Source of the DNA: Bacteroidota bacterium
GTDB lineage: Bacteria; Bacteroidota; Bacteroidia; B-17B0; Aurantibacillaceae
Assembly: GCA_013816615.1 (NCBI GenBank)
Contig: JACDED010000009.1
Span: 1-62,248 of the forward strand
Reading direction: 5' to 3'
DNA: 62,248 nt
Below are positions 27,081 to 35,800 of the stretch, piece by piece. A program made the translations under genes and the position numbers. Positions within the stretch are counted from its first letter, which is position 1. Each line of letters starts with the position of its first letter. The notes under the pieces are model-generated. The model had not been told where the DNA came from. It saw only the letters and a list, made by a program, of their open reading frames with translations, and made no database searches.

Positions 27081-30059
27081 ATGAAAACTTTAAAACTAAC
27101 TCTCTTCATCCTTCTTACATTTGTAATAGGATATCACCAAGCGAAAGCATGCCATGGTATGCCGCTGTTAAATTATAATGTTACTGTTGGTACAACAGGT
27201 ATAACTATTAATGCTAATTCAGATCCTTCAACATGTGGTTGTGGACCATATTGGTTACAAACAGAAATTTCGTGTACTCAAAATTTTGTTGGAACACAGC
27301 CTGCATGTCTAACCAGTACATTAACCAACTGGAATAACCCCGCAACATCTTATTTAAATTATCCATATTATAATGCATTATTAAATGTGCCTAATTATAA
27401 TATTGGTACAGGTTGGTTTGATAATTGTGTTTTAGAACCATATCATCCAAATGTAATTCCATTTTCAAATTTATGCCCGGGTAAAACATATTATATCCGG
27501 TCACGCGAAATGGTAATGGCTGGTAACCCCGGTCCATGGTCACCCGTTCAATCATTTGTTGTTCCGGGTTCACCTATTGTTAATCCACCAAATACTTTAA
27601 ACATGACGCTTAGTGCTTCACCTAACCAAATTATTTGTTGCGGCCCTGTTCAGCTTACTGCAATTATTACCGGAACAAATTATGGCCAATGTGTTGGTAA
27701 CGTACCCTCTTGTGAACAAAATGTAACTGTAACGCCAACATTTAGCTGGACGTCTTCAAACAATGTATCAACAACAGTAGGTAACGGTAATACATTTACA
27801 ACTTCAATAAATTTATTATCAGTTACAAATATTACAGCAACTACAACATTCAGTGTTTGGTTAACCTATTTATGTTCTTCACCATCGGGTACTATAATGT
27901 ATACACCGCCAAGCATTCCAATTATTTTTACTAATCTTCCTTTATCTTCATCAAATATTACAAACACATTTGTAACTGCAGCAAGTAATGCTGCGTGGAC
28001 GCAAGCTCTATCTGCATGTTTGAACGGAAGCCCTTGTATGTGTCAATTCTTAAGCGCTCAACCCGCAGTTGTAACCGTAAACGTTTTAAGTGTGCCACCA
28101 CCATTAACAGTTACTATGACGCCTAACACATGTTTAAGCTCACCTAATTTTACATTTACCGATACAAGTCCTAACTCTTCTAACTTTAATCTTAACTGGA
28201 ATTTTGGTGATGGTGGAACGGGAACCGGAACAACTGTAGTACATACATATACAGCAGCAGGTATTTATACTGTTACAGTTAATAAAGCGGGCTGTGGTCC
28301 CTGTATGGCATTTGGTTCTTATACAGTACAGGTTTATCCTGCACCAAATGCAACACTTTCTGTTAACTCACCGGTTTGTATTGGCGGTACAGCTTCATTC
28401 ACAAATACCTTTAATAACGGTGTAAGTTATAGCTGGACAGGTCCGAACAACTATACATCAACTGCGCAAAATCCGGTTATTAATAATGTTACAACTACAA
28501 TGGCAGGTATTTATACATGTGTAACTACAGATGCAAATGGTTGTACCGGAACATCAACAGTAAGTTTAGCAACTTACCAGGCAACTATGAGTGCTGCTGC
28601 AAATTCACCAGTTTGTCCCGGAAGTACATTAAACCTTACTGCTAGTGGCAATGGAAATTATAGCTGGACAGGGCCTAACAATTTTACATCAACACAACAT
28701 AACTCTTCTTTCATTGCCGCAAATAATTCAGGAGGAACTTATTTAGTAACTGCTACATTAACAGGTAACTGTTATGCAAGTGCAAGTGTTACAGTTGCAA
28801 TTAGTACAACTTCAGTTTCGGCAAACAATAATGGTCCTGTATGTTCAGGTAACAATGTTCAACTGCATGCTTTCGGTAACGGAACTTTTGTATGGTATGG
28901 CCCTAATGGTTATACTTCTAATTTGCAAAACCCTGTTATTAATAATGCGACTGCAAATGCAAGCGGTGTTTACACTGTTGTAATTACTTCAGCGCAGGGT
29001 TGTACTGCAACAGCTACTACAAATGTTTTAGTTAATTCACAAAAAGTATTAAACCCTTCATGTTCTCCAGCAGAACTTTGCGAAGGAGGTGTAATTAATT
29101 TCGAAGCACTTGATGGAAGTGGTGTGAGCTATCTATGGAAAGGGCCAAACGGATTTGTTTCAACAAATGCTAATATGGGTATTTTAGATGCTACACTTTT
29201 AAACAGTGGCACATATACTTTAACAATGGTAGATCCTGCAGGTTGCACTGCAGTTGGTAATGTAAATGTTCTGGTAAACGCAAAACCGGTTATTGATATT
29301 GATATGAGCAAAGCCATCTCAGCATGCGCACCGGTTTCAAATGTTGAATTTGAAGCAATTGCTAATTCCGGCATTGAGCTGGAGTGGCAATTAGGCAATG
29401 GTCAATTGGACCAAACTACTAACCCAAAAAATTTAGTATATAACACTGCGGGTATATTTACAATTACTTTAACAGGAACCAACGCTAAAGGGTGTAAAGC
29501 AGAAATTCAAAAAACATTTGAAACTTATCCAACACCTATTGCAAATTTTGATATCGGTAATAACGGATCAACATGGGTAAATGGAACTACACAGTTTACA
29601 GATCTTTCTTCAAGAGCAAAAATTGTAAATTGGGATTGGACATTTGGCAACCCTGATGTAACATCTACAATTCAAAACCCAAGCTTTACTTACCAGGATA
29701 GCGGAAGATATAATGTAACATTAGTAGTTACCAGTGATAAAGGTTGTAAATCATCTATCTCTAAAACAGTAATTGTTGGCGATGAAATGGGATTGTTTTT
29801 ACCAAACGCTTTTACCCCAAACGGTGATGGTAGCAATGATGTTTTCTTAGCTATTGCTAACAACATTACTAAATTTGAAATGTTGATCTTTAACAGAGGT
29901 GGTAGTTTAGTGTTCCAATCAAGTGATATCAAAAAAGGTTGGGATGGAACTTATAAGGGACAATTATCTGAAAACAACGTATATGTTTACAAGGTAAATT
30001 ATATTGGTAAAGACAGTAAATCGCATGTCTTAACAGGAAGCATTACTTTAATAAGATAA
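27081..30059 (+). CDS. Large secreted PKD/Ig-repeat protein with T9SS type B sorting domain
   Basis: I choose the ATG at 27081, which begins a signal peptide (MKTLKLTLFILLTFVIGYHQ); an in-frame start 99 bp upstream lacks one. Of 992 residues, 22-164 form a cysteine-rich domain shared with the 2780-aa adhesin. A PKD domain (NWNFGDGGTGTGTT) lies near residue 375, and Ig-like units with SWTGPNNYTST motifs follow. Two more PKD-like units (WDWTFGNPDVTS) precede the C-terminal ~90 residues, LPNAFTPNGDGSNDVF to the end, a CHU_C/gliding-type B sorting domain. It should be exported by T9SS and act in adhesion or motility. A strong terminator follows 20 bp after the stop. Confidence 0.9.
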   Translation: MKTLKLTLFILLTFVIGYHQAKACHGMPLLNYNVTVGTTGITINANSDPSTCGCGPYWLQTEISCTQNFVGTQPACLTSTLTNWNNPATSYLNYPYYNALLNVPNYNIGTGWFDNCVLEPYHPNVIPFSNLCPGKTYYIRSREMVMAGNPGPWSPVQSFVVPGSPIVNPPNTLNMTLSASPNQIICCGPVQLTAIITGTNYGQCVGNVPSCEQNVTVTPTFSWTSSNNVSTTVGNGNTFTTSINLLSVTNITATTTFSVWLTYLCSSPSGTIMYTPPSIPIIFTNLPLSSSNITNTFVTAASNAAWTQALSACLNGSPCMCQFLSAQPAVVTVNVLSVPPPLTVTMTPNTCLSSPNFTFTDTSPNSSNFNLNWNFGDGGTGTGTTVVHTYTAAGIYTVTVNKAGCGPCMAFGSYTVQVYPAPNATLSVNSPVCIGGTASFTNTFNNGVSYSWTGPNNYTSTAQNPVINNVTTTMAGIYTCVTTDANGCTGTSTVSLATYQATMSAAANSPVCPGSTLNLTASGNGNYSWTGPNNFTSTQHNSSFIAANNSGGTYLVTATLTGNCYASASVTVAISTTSVSANNNGPVCSGNNVQLHAFGNGTFVWYGPNGYTSNLQNPVINNATANASGVYTVVITSAQGCTATATTNVLVNSQKVLNPSCSPAELCEGGVINFEALDGSGVSYLWKGPNGFVSTNANMGILDATLLNSGTYTLTMVDPAGCTAVGNVNVLVNAKPVIDIDMSKAISACAPVSNVEFEAIANSGIELEWQLGNGQLDQTTNPKNLVYNTAGIFTITLTGTNAKGCKAEIQKTFETYPTPIANFDIGNNGSTWVNGTTQFTDLSSRAKIVNWDWTFGNPDVTSTIQNPSFTYQDSGRYNVTLVVTSDKGCKSSISKTVIVGDEMGLFLPNAFTPNGDGSNDVFLAIANNITKFEMLIFNRGGSLVFQSSDIKKGWDGTYKGQLSENNVYVYKVNYIGKDSKSHVLTGSITLIR

Positions 30060-30079
30060 AAAATTTGTGTATCTTAATT

Positions 30080-30107
30080 GCCCGAAACTATTGTTTCGGG
30101 CTTTTTT
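30080..30107 (+). terminator. Strong intrinsic terminator or attenuator
   Basis: A perfect 9-bp stem GCCCGAAAC / GTTTCGGGC (30080-30088, 30093-30101) with loop TATT is followed by six T. Its T tract ends five bases before the ATG of the next gene, leaving no room for a promoter in between. Expression of that gene must therefore rely on readthrough or on a promoter overlapping this element. Confidence 0.88.
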
Positions 30108-30112
30108 ATTTA

Positions 30113-31768
30113 ATGAAATATTTATTTTACATATTACTTTTTTTTGCTTCGAGATCACATTCTCAAACCTGTAATTATTGGTCAACTTATTTGGGAAAAA
30201 CAGGCTCGGATGATATGCGTGGCATAACGATCGATAATAACAAGAACAGTTATATTATTATGCAAACAGACAGCCCTTCGCTAACTGTTACTCCGGGTTT
30301 AATAAGTGATGTGATAAATGGAATTAACGACGCCTACCTTGCAAAATTTGATTCATGTGGAACCTTAGTATGGGCAACGTATTTAGGCACTTCGGCTTTT
30401 GAGAGTGGCGAAAAAATTACAATTTGCCCGGATGGTAATATTGCATTTACTGGTTATACACAAGGAACGGGTTTACCAACTACATTGGGATGTTTTCAGG
30501 CGAATAATGCCGGGCAGTGGGATTGTTTTTTAGGCAAGATCTCGCCAACAGGCGCGCTTCTATGGCTTACTTATTTTGGAAGTAACGGTTCGGATTTTGC
30601 CTATGATATTAGTTGTGATTTTAATGGAAATTTATTTATTGGCGGCACAACTACTTCAACAAACTTATATACCAACGCCTCTTCTTTTCAACAAACGTTT
30701 GGTGGAAGCAATGATGCGTTTATTGCAAAATTTTCAAAAAATGGAATTTTAAAATGGTGCACGTATTATGGCGGAACAGGTAGTGAAGATATACATGTTT
30801 TAAGTACAGATGCTTTTGGAAATGTTTTTGGTGGCGGAGGCACCTTTAGTTTTAATTTAAGTACTTCTGTTGGATGTATACAGGCATCCAAAGATGTTGG
30901 AATGGATTGTTACATTATAAAATTTGATTCATTAGGCAACAGGATCTTCTCAAGTTATATTGGAGGAACCGGGCAGGATGATACCTGGGGTCTTGCAACA
31001 GACGGACTTGGAAATTTGTATATGAGCGGCCAAACTACGAGCCCTAATTTTACAACTACTGTAGGAGCATATCAATCAACAATTACAGGCATGACAGATA
31101 TGTATTTTTTAAAAATATCACCAACCGGTAGTTTGATGTATTCAACATTAATTGGTGGTTCAGATGTAGATGCGGTTAACAGGATGAAGATCCATAATAC
31201 TGAATTGTATATTTTGGGCACAACAGGATCATTGGATTTTCCTATGTTAGGAAGTTCTAATTATAGTGTACTTCCGGGGGTAGTTAATTTTGTAGTGATA
31301 AGATTAAATTCTTCAGGACAACCAAATTATTCTACTTATTTTGGAAGTCCGGGTGGAAACGATTATGGAAACGACCTTGCTATTACAACACAACATATGT
31401 TCTTTTGCGGCAAAACTTCTTCAGCAACTTATCCTGTAAGCGCTTCGGCCTTTCAAAGCCTGTATGGTGGAAATGATGATGGCGCTTTAACTAAAATTGC
31501 CAATAACAATGCCAGCTTAATTACAAAAGTAAATGAAGCTAAGTTAAGTAGAAGTGAGATTGTGTTGTATCCAAACCCAACAAAAGAAAAATTGAGAATA
31601 AAAACCAATTCGGTTTTAGAAACAAAAGCAGAAGTAATTAATTATTTGGGTCAGTGGATAAAAACAGCAACTATTGAAAATTCAGAAATAGATGTAAGAG
31701 AATTGTCTGAAGGAATTTATTTTTTAAGAATAAATAATTCTATTTATAAATTCATTAAAATAAATTAA
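30113..31768 (+). CDS. SBBP beta-propeller-repeat protein with T9SS type A sorting domain
   Basis: The ATG at 30113 gives 551 aa and a signal peptide (MKYLFYILLFFASRSHSQ). The body is made of about seven SBBP-type units with the recurring pattern W-x-TYLG/TYFG followed ~40 residues later by D-A-(Y/F)-(L/I)-(A/G)-K-F. Examples are LVWATYLGTS, LLWLTYFGSN, LKWCTYYGGT and NRIFSSYIGGT. The final ~70 residues (IVLYPNPTKEKLRIK through GIYFLRINN) form a type A sorting domain. It is probably a cell-surface or secreted propeller protein. It ends overlapping the convergent gatC by 4 bp. Confidence 0.88.
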   Translation: MKYLFYILLFFASRSHSQTCNYWSTYLGKTGSDDMRGITIDNNKNSYIIMQTDSPSLTVTPGLISDVINGINDAYLAKFDSCGTLVWATYLGTSAFESGEKITICPDGNIAFTGYTQGTGLPTTLGCFQANNAGQWDCFLGKISPTGALLWLTYFGSNGSDFAYDISCDFNGNLFIGGTTTSTNLYTNASSFQQTFGGSNDAFIAKFSKNGILKWCTYYGGTGSEDIHVLSTDAFGNVFGGGGTFSFNLSTSVGCIQASKDVGMDCYIIKFDSLGNRIFSSYIGGTGQDDTWGLATDGLGNLYMSGQTTSPNFTTTVGAYQSTITGMTDMYFLKISPTGSLMYSTLIGGSDVDAVNRMKIHNTELYILGTTGSLDFPMLGSSNYSVLPGVVNFVVIRLNSSGQPNYSTYFGSPGGNDYGNDLAITTQHMFFCGKTSSATYPVSASAFQSLYGGNDDGALTKIANNNASLITKVNEAKLSRSEIVLYPNPTKEKLRIKTNSVLETKAEVINYLGQWIKTATIENSEIDVRELSEGIYFLRINNSIYKFIKIN

Positions 31769-32067
31769 TTTTTTTGATCGATCACTTTTGGCGCTTTAAA
31801 ATAATCGCTGTCTTTTTTCGGAGCATTCTTTAAAGCATCTTTTTGAGTAAGCGTAATTTCAGCGACATCTTCGCGTAAAATATTTTTTTCTTCGGTCATA
31901 TAAATAAGCGGTGCAACATTTTCAGTATCCAATTCGCTTAATTTATCTACAAAGGCCAACATACGATTCATGTCGTTTAAGATCTCAGCTTTTGATGCAT
32001 CATTAAATTCTAATCGCGCTAAATGTGCAACTTCATCAACCGTTTTAATATCTATTTTATTTGCCAT
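31765..32067 (-). CDS. gatC: Asp-tRNA(Asn)/Glu-tRNA(Gln) amidotransferase subunit C
   Basis: The 100-aa protein begins with the typical GatC pattern DEVAHLARLEF, then LNDMNRMLAFVDKLSELDTENVAPL, and the proline-linked C-terminus KDSDYFKAPKVI. GatC stabilises the GatA-GatB heterodimer, which converts misacylated Glu-tRNA(Gln) or Asp-tRNA(Asn). GatA and GatB are not in the window. It overlaps plsC upstream by 11 bp and is probably cotranscribed with it. Confidence 0.93.
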   Translation of the reverse strand: MANKIDIKTVDEVAHLARLEFNDASKAEILNDMNRMLAFVDKLSELDTENVAPLIYMTEEKNILREDVAEITLTQKDALKNAPKKDSDYFKAPKVIDQKN

Positions 32068-32803
32068 TAAACTCTTTTAATTTTTCCTGTGTAAAGATAT
32101 AAACTTTCTCTTTAAGTTCATCAACGTTTTTATCAGTCATACCTATCGTTGAAATGGGGTCTCCAACAATAATCCTAGGAATACCCGGCCGGCCATTGCT
32201 TTTAAAAAACCCGCCATTTTGTAAAAAATGCCAGTTATTTAAATTAACCACTGGCACTATAGGCACTTGCTTTTCTATTGCCATTTTAAAAGCGCCGTTT
32301 TTAAAGGGCTTTAATTTTCCGGTTTCACTTATAGTTCCTTCAGGATAAATAACTACGCTTAAACCTTCATCTATTTTTTTTCCGGTATCTGAAAAAGCTT
32401 TGTGCGCATTGGTAATACTTTTACGGTTTACAGGAATATCGAGATACACAAAAAAGTATTTAAACAACGGAATTTTTAGCAATTCATATTTCCCCATAAA
32501 AACCGCGGTATGATCAATATAAAATGGAGAAAAAACAATATCTAAATAAGACGTGTGATTTGAAACAACAATACAAGGCTGTGGTAAATTGTATTTTTTG
32601 CTTTGGTATTTTATAGAAGGATATAAAAAAGCACCCATAGATATCATTCTTGCCCATAAACGTTTTAATTTAAAAACAAGACTGAATCTTCCTGTGCGTA
32701 ATGCAAAATAAAATATCGGAAATAAAATTAAAAATGGAATTACAAAACACAGAACAAACCAAAGTTTCCAAATAGGCGAAAATATGTATCCAAAGATCTT
32801 CAT
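32057..32803 (-). CDS. plsC: 1-acyl-sn-glycerol-3-phosphate acyltransferase
   Basis: The protein has an N-terminal hydrophobic anchor (FVLCFVIPFLILFPIFYFAL) and the acyltransferase motif NHTSYLD. Motif III is YPEGTISETGKLKPFKNGAF, and VPIVPV follows. It acylates lysophosphatidic acid to phosphatidic acid at the inner membrane. I prefer the ATG at 32803 (248 aa, MKIFGYIFSP) over the one at 32815, because the only -7 box lies at 32817-32824. gatC overlaps its 3' end. Confidence 0.9.
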   Translation of the reverse strand: MKIFGYIFSPIWKLWFVLCFVIPFLILFPIFYFALRTGRFSLVFKLKRLWARMISMGAFLYPSIKYQSKKYNLPQPCIVVSNHTSYLDIVFSPFYIDHTAVFMGKYELLKIPLFKYFFVYLDIPVNRKSITNAHKAFSDTGKKIDEGLSVVIYPEGTISETGKLKPFKNGAFKMAIEKQVPIVPVVNLNNWHFLQNGGFFKSNGRPGIPRIIVGDPISTIGMTDKNVDELKEKVYIFTQEKLKEFNGK

Positions 32804-32816
32804 GTTATAGAGCAAA

Positions 32817-32824
32817 CAAAATTA
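32817..32824 (-). promoter_or_regulatory. Candidate -7 box of the plsC-gatC transcript
   Basis: On the minus strand the bases read TAATTTTG. No clear -33 TTG lies 17-23 bp upstream, so the call is tentative. It supports the later plsC start. Confidence 0.3.
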
Positions 32825-32860
32825 GCATTAAACTTTTAACGGAAGATTAATAAATACTAA

Positions 32861-35800
32861 TTAATATTGAACCACTACAAAGCCCGTTATTGTTTCTTTA
32901 TCACCATCTAAAAACGATATTACGTAATAATAAGTTGCAGGCGGTACTTTATTATTACCTAAAGTATTAGCTACATTTGGATAAGCATCCCATGTATTAT
33001 CATATTCGGGTTTTTCATAAACCTTATTTCCCCAACGGTTAAAAACAGTGAGTTTTACAGGCCTTCCATTCATTCCTTTAATAAAGAAAACATCATTGCT
33101 ACCGTCACCATTCGGGGAAAATCCATCAGGGATAAAAAGATTTATTAGTGTAAAATCAATTACTGTTGCCGTATCATTATTTGTCGGATCGCCATCCTGA
33201 TCCGGATCCCAGATAAAACCATTGTTTGAACTATCAGATACAATAACGTTATTAATGAATTGTGCAAAACCGATCACAGAGTTTTTAAACGGACCAAAAT
33301 AACCTTTCGGATCTACTCTAACTGTAAACACAATTGTATCACGTTTATTAGCTAATAATGTACTTGTAAACGGTGATGTTAAACTTATTTGAGAAGAACC
33401 GTCAAATAAAGGATTTATCGATAAACTACTATTTTGCGAAGTAATAACCGGCAGGCTCAACACAGTAAAATTTGTTGGCGAAGGAAAAGTAACGGATAAA
33501 TTCTCATCCATACTTACATTGGTTAAGTTAATGGTTGAAGCGTTAACCGCTGTAACTGTAAATGTAACATTGTAATAAGTGTTGTATACTAAAACAGGTT
33601 TGCTTGCAGCTTTGGTCATACCAAACATGGTATTTGAACAATCTATTATAATCACGGGCACTGTTGCTGTATTTGCACAACCTCCCGTTTCGCCGGTAAC
33701 CGTATAAACTGTAATTGCATTTGTTGCAGTTGTTGTAATAGCACTGCCTGTAATATTTATTGGCATCCATGTATAATTTGTGGCACCACTTGCGCTTAAA
33801 GAAAAAGTACCGCCATCACATAAAAGCGTAGCAGAGCTCGCTGCTGTAATTGTTGGTCCGGCAGCAATGCCAATGGTAATTGTTTCTGTATCAGTACAAC
33901 CAAAACTATTTATACCTGTAATTGTATACGTGGTATTAACTGTTGGAGAAACAACAATAACAGAACCCGTTTGTGCGCTTGGTAAAGCCAGGTAATTAAG
34001 GGCGCCGTTTAATGTTAACGTTGCAGAATTTCCTGAACAAACAATGTTAGTTGATGAACTTACAGAAACTGTTGGAGTTGGATTAACTGTAAGTGTTATG
34101 GTAGCGGTATTTTTACAACCGATAACATTAACACCTGTTAAAGTATATATTGTGGTTATAGTGGGTGTTACAACCAATGTATTGGTATTAGCATTGCCTG
34201 GCGACCATGTATAACCGATAGCGCCAGTGCCTAATAATAATGCTGTGCCACCATTACAAATAACAGTAGGTATAGCGTTAATATTAACAGTAGGACTGGA
34301 TAATACATTTAATGTGTATGTTGTTGTGCTGCTGCAAATACCTGATGTACCTGTTACAGTATAAACAGTAGTAGCGGTTGGCGAAACAACCACAGATGTT
34401 CCTGTTAAGCTTCCCGGCATCCATGAATAGCTATTAGCACCAGAAGCTGTTAAGGTAGCCGGGCTTCCGTTACAAACTGCTGTTGATGATGAGGTAATAT
34501 TTAAAGTTGGTGTTGGAGATACTAAAATACTAATGGTTTGCGACATTACGCATCCAAAATTATTGCTGCCGGTAACTGAATACGTAGTAGTTACCGTGGG
34601 TGTAACAACCAATGTATTGCTGTTGGAACTAACAGGGCTCCAGGTATACGTTACGCCACCACCAGCGGTTAATAACACAGGTGTATTACTTGCGCTACAA
34701 ATATTTGTTGGAGAAGCAACAGCTGTGATCGTAGGATTTGGATTAACTACAACAGCTGAAGTTGCTGTACTTGTACACCCAAAAGAATTTGTTCCTGTTA
34801 CTGTATAAGTAGTATTTGTTGTTGGTGAAACAATTGCAACCGAACCTGTAATTGTAACAGGAGACCATGTGTAAGTTGAACCACCTGTCACGGAAATTGT
34901 AGCCGAGTTACCTATACATATTGTAGAGCCAATGGATGATACTATTAATGTTGGTGTTGGAGAAACTGCAATTGGAACAGTATTTGTTGAACTACAAGCA
35001 CCACTTACACTTGTTAAAGTATAAATTGTATTAATTGTTGGAGTAACAATTATTGAAGGTGTTGTTGCGCCTCCCGGATTCCATGTATAACCTGTTGCGC
35101 CGTTAGCAGACAATGTTGCAGACTGGCCTGAGCATAAAGTGCTTGATAATGGTGAAACAACAATTGTTGGATTATCTACAAAAAGTTGTACTGTTGAACT
35201 AGCAGTACAGCCCAAAATATTTGTTCCTGTAACAGTGTAAATTGTAGTTATTAATGGGGCAACGGTTACTGATGTGCCTGATAAATTTATTGGTTGCCAA
35301 GTATATGTTAATGCGCCACCTGCAGTTAAAGTAGCAGTACCGCCCTGGCAAATAATGGTTGGCGATGCGGATGAAGTAACAGTTGGTGCAGGTAAAACTA
35401 CAACACTAACAGCTGCAGCCATTGTACAACTTCCGTTGGCGCCTATAACTGTATAATTACTTGTTGTGGTTGGAGACACAGTAACACTAGGGCCTGTCAT
35501 TAAACCGGGAAACCAGGTGTAAGAAGACGCACCACTTGCTGTGAGTGTAGCAACAGATCCAAAACAAATAGGACTGTTAGATCCTGCAATAAGCGTTGGC
35601 GTTGGTGTTACAGAAACAGTAATAGTGGTACTACCTGTACAAACACCTGTTGAGCCTGTGATAGAATAAGTTGTAGTAACAGTTGGATTTGCAATTACAA
35701 TTGCTCCTGTACCAGGAACAGTTGAGCCAATTGGTGTCCATGTGTAATTTGTTGCACCACTTGCTGTCATTGTTATTGGCGCTGAAGGAGAGCAAAGAGA

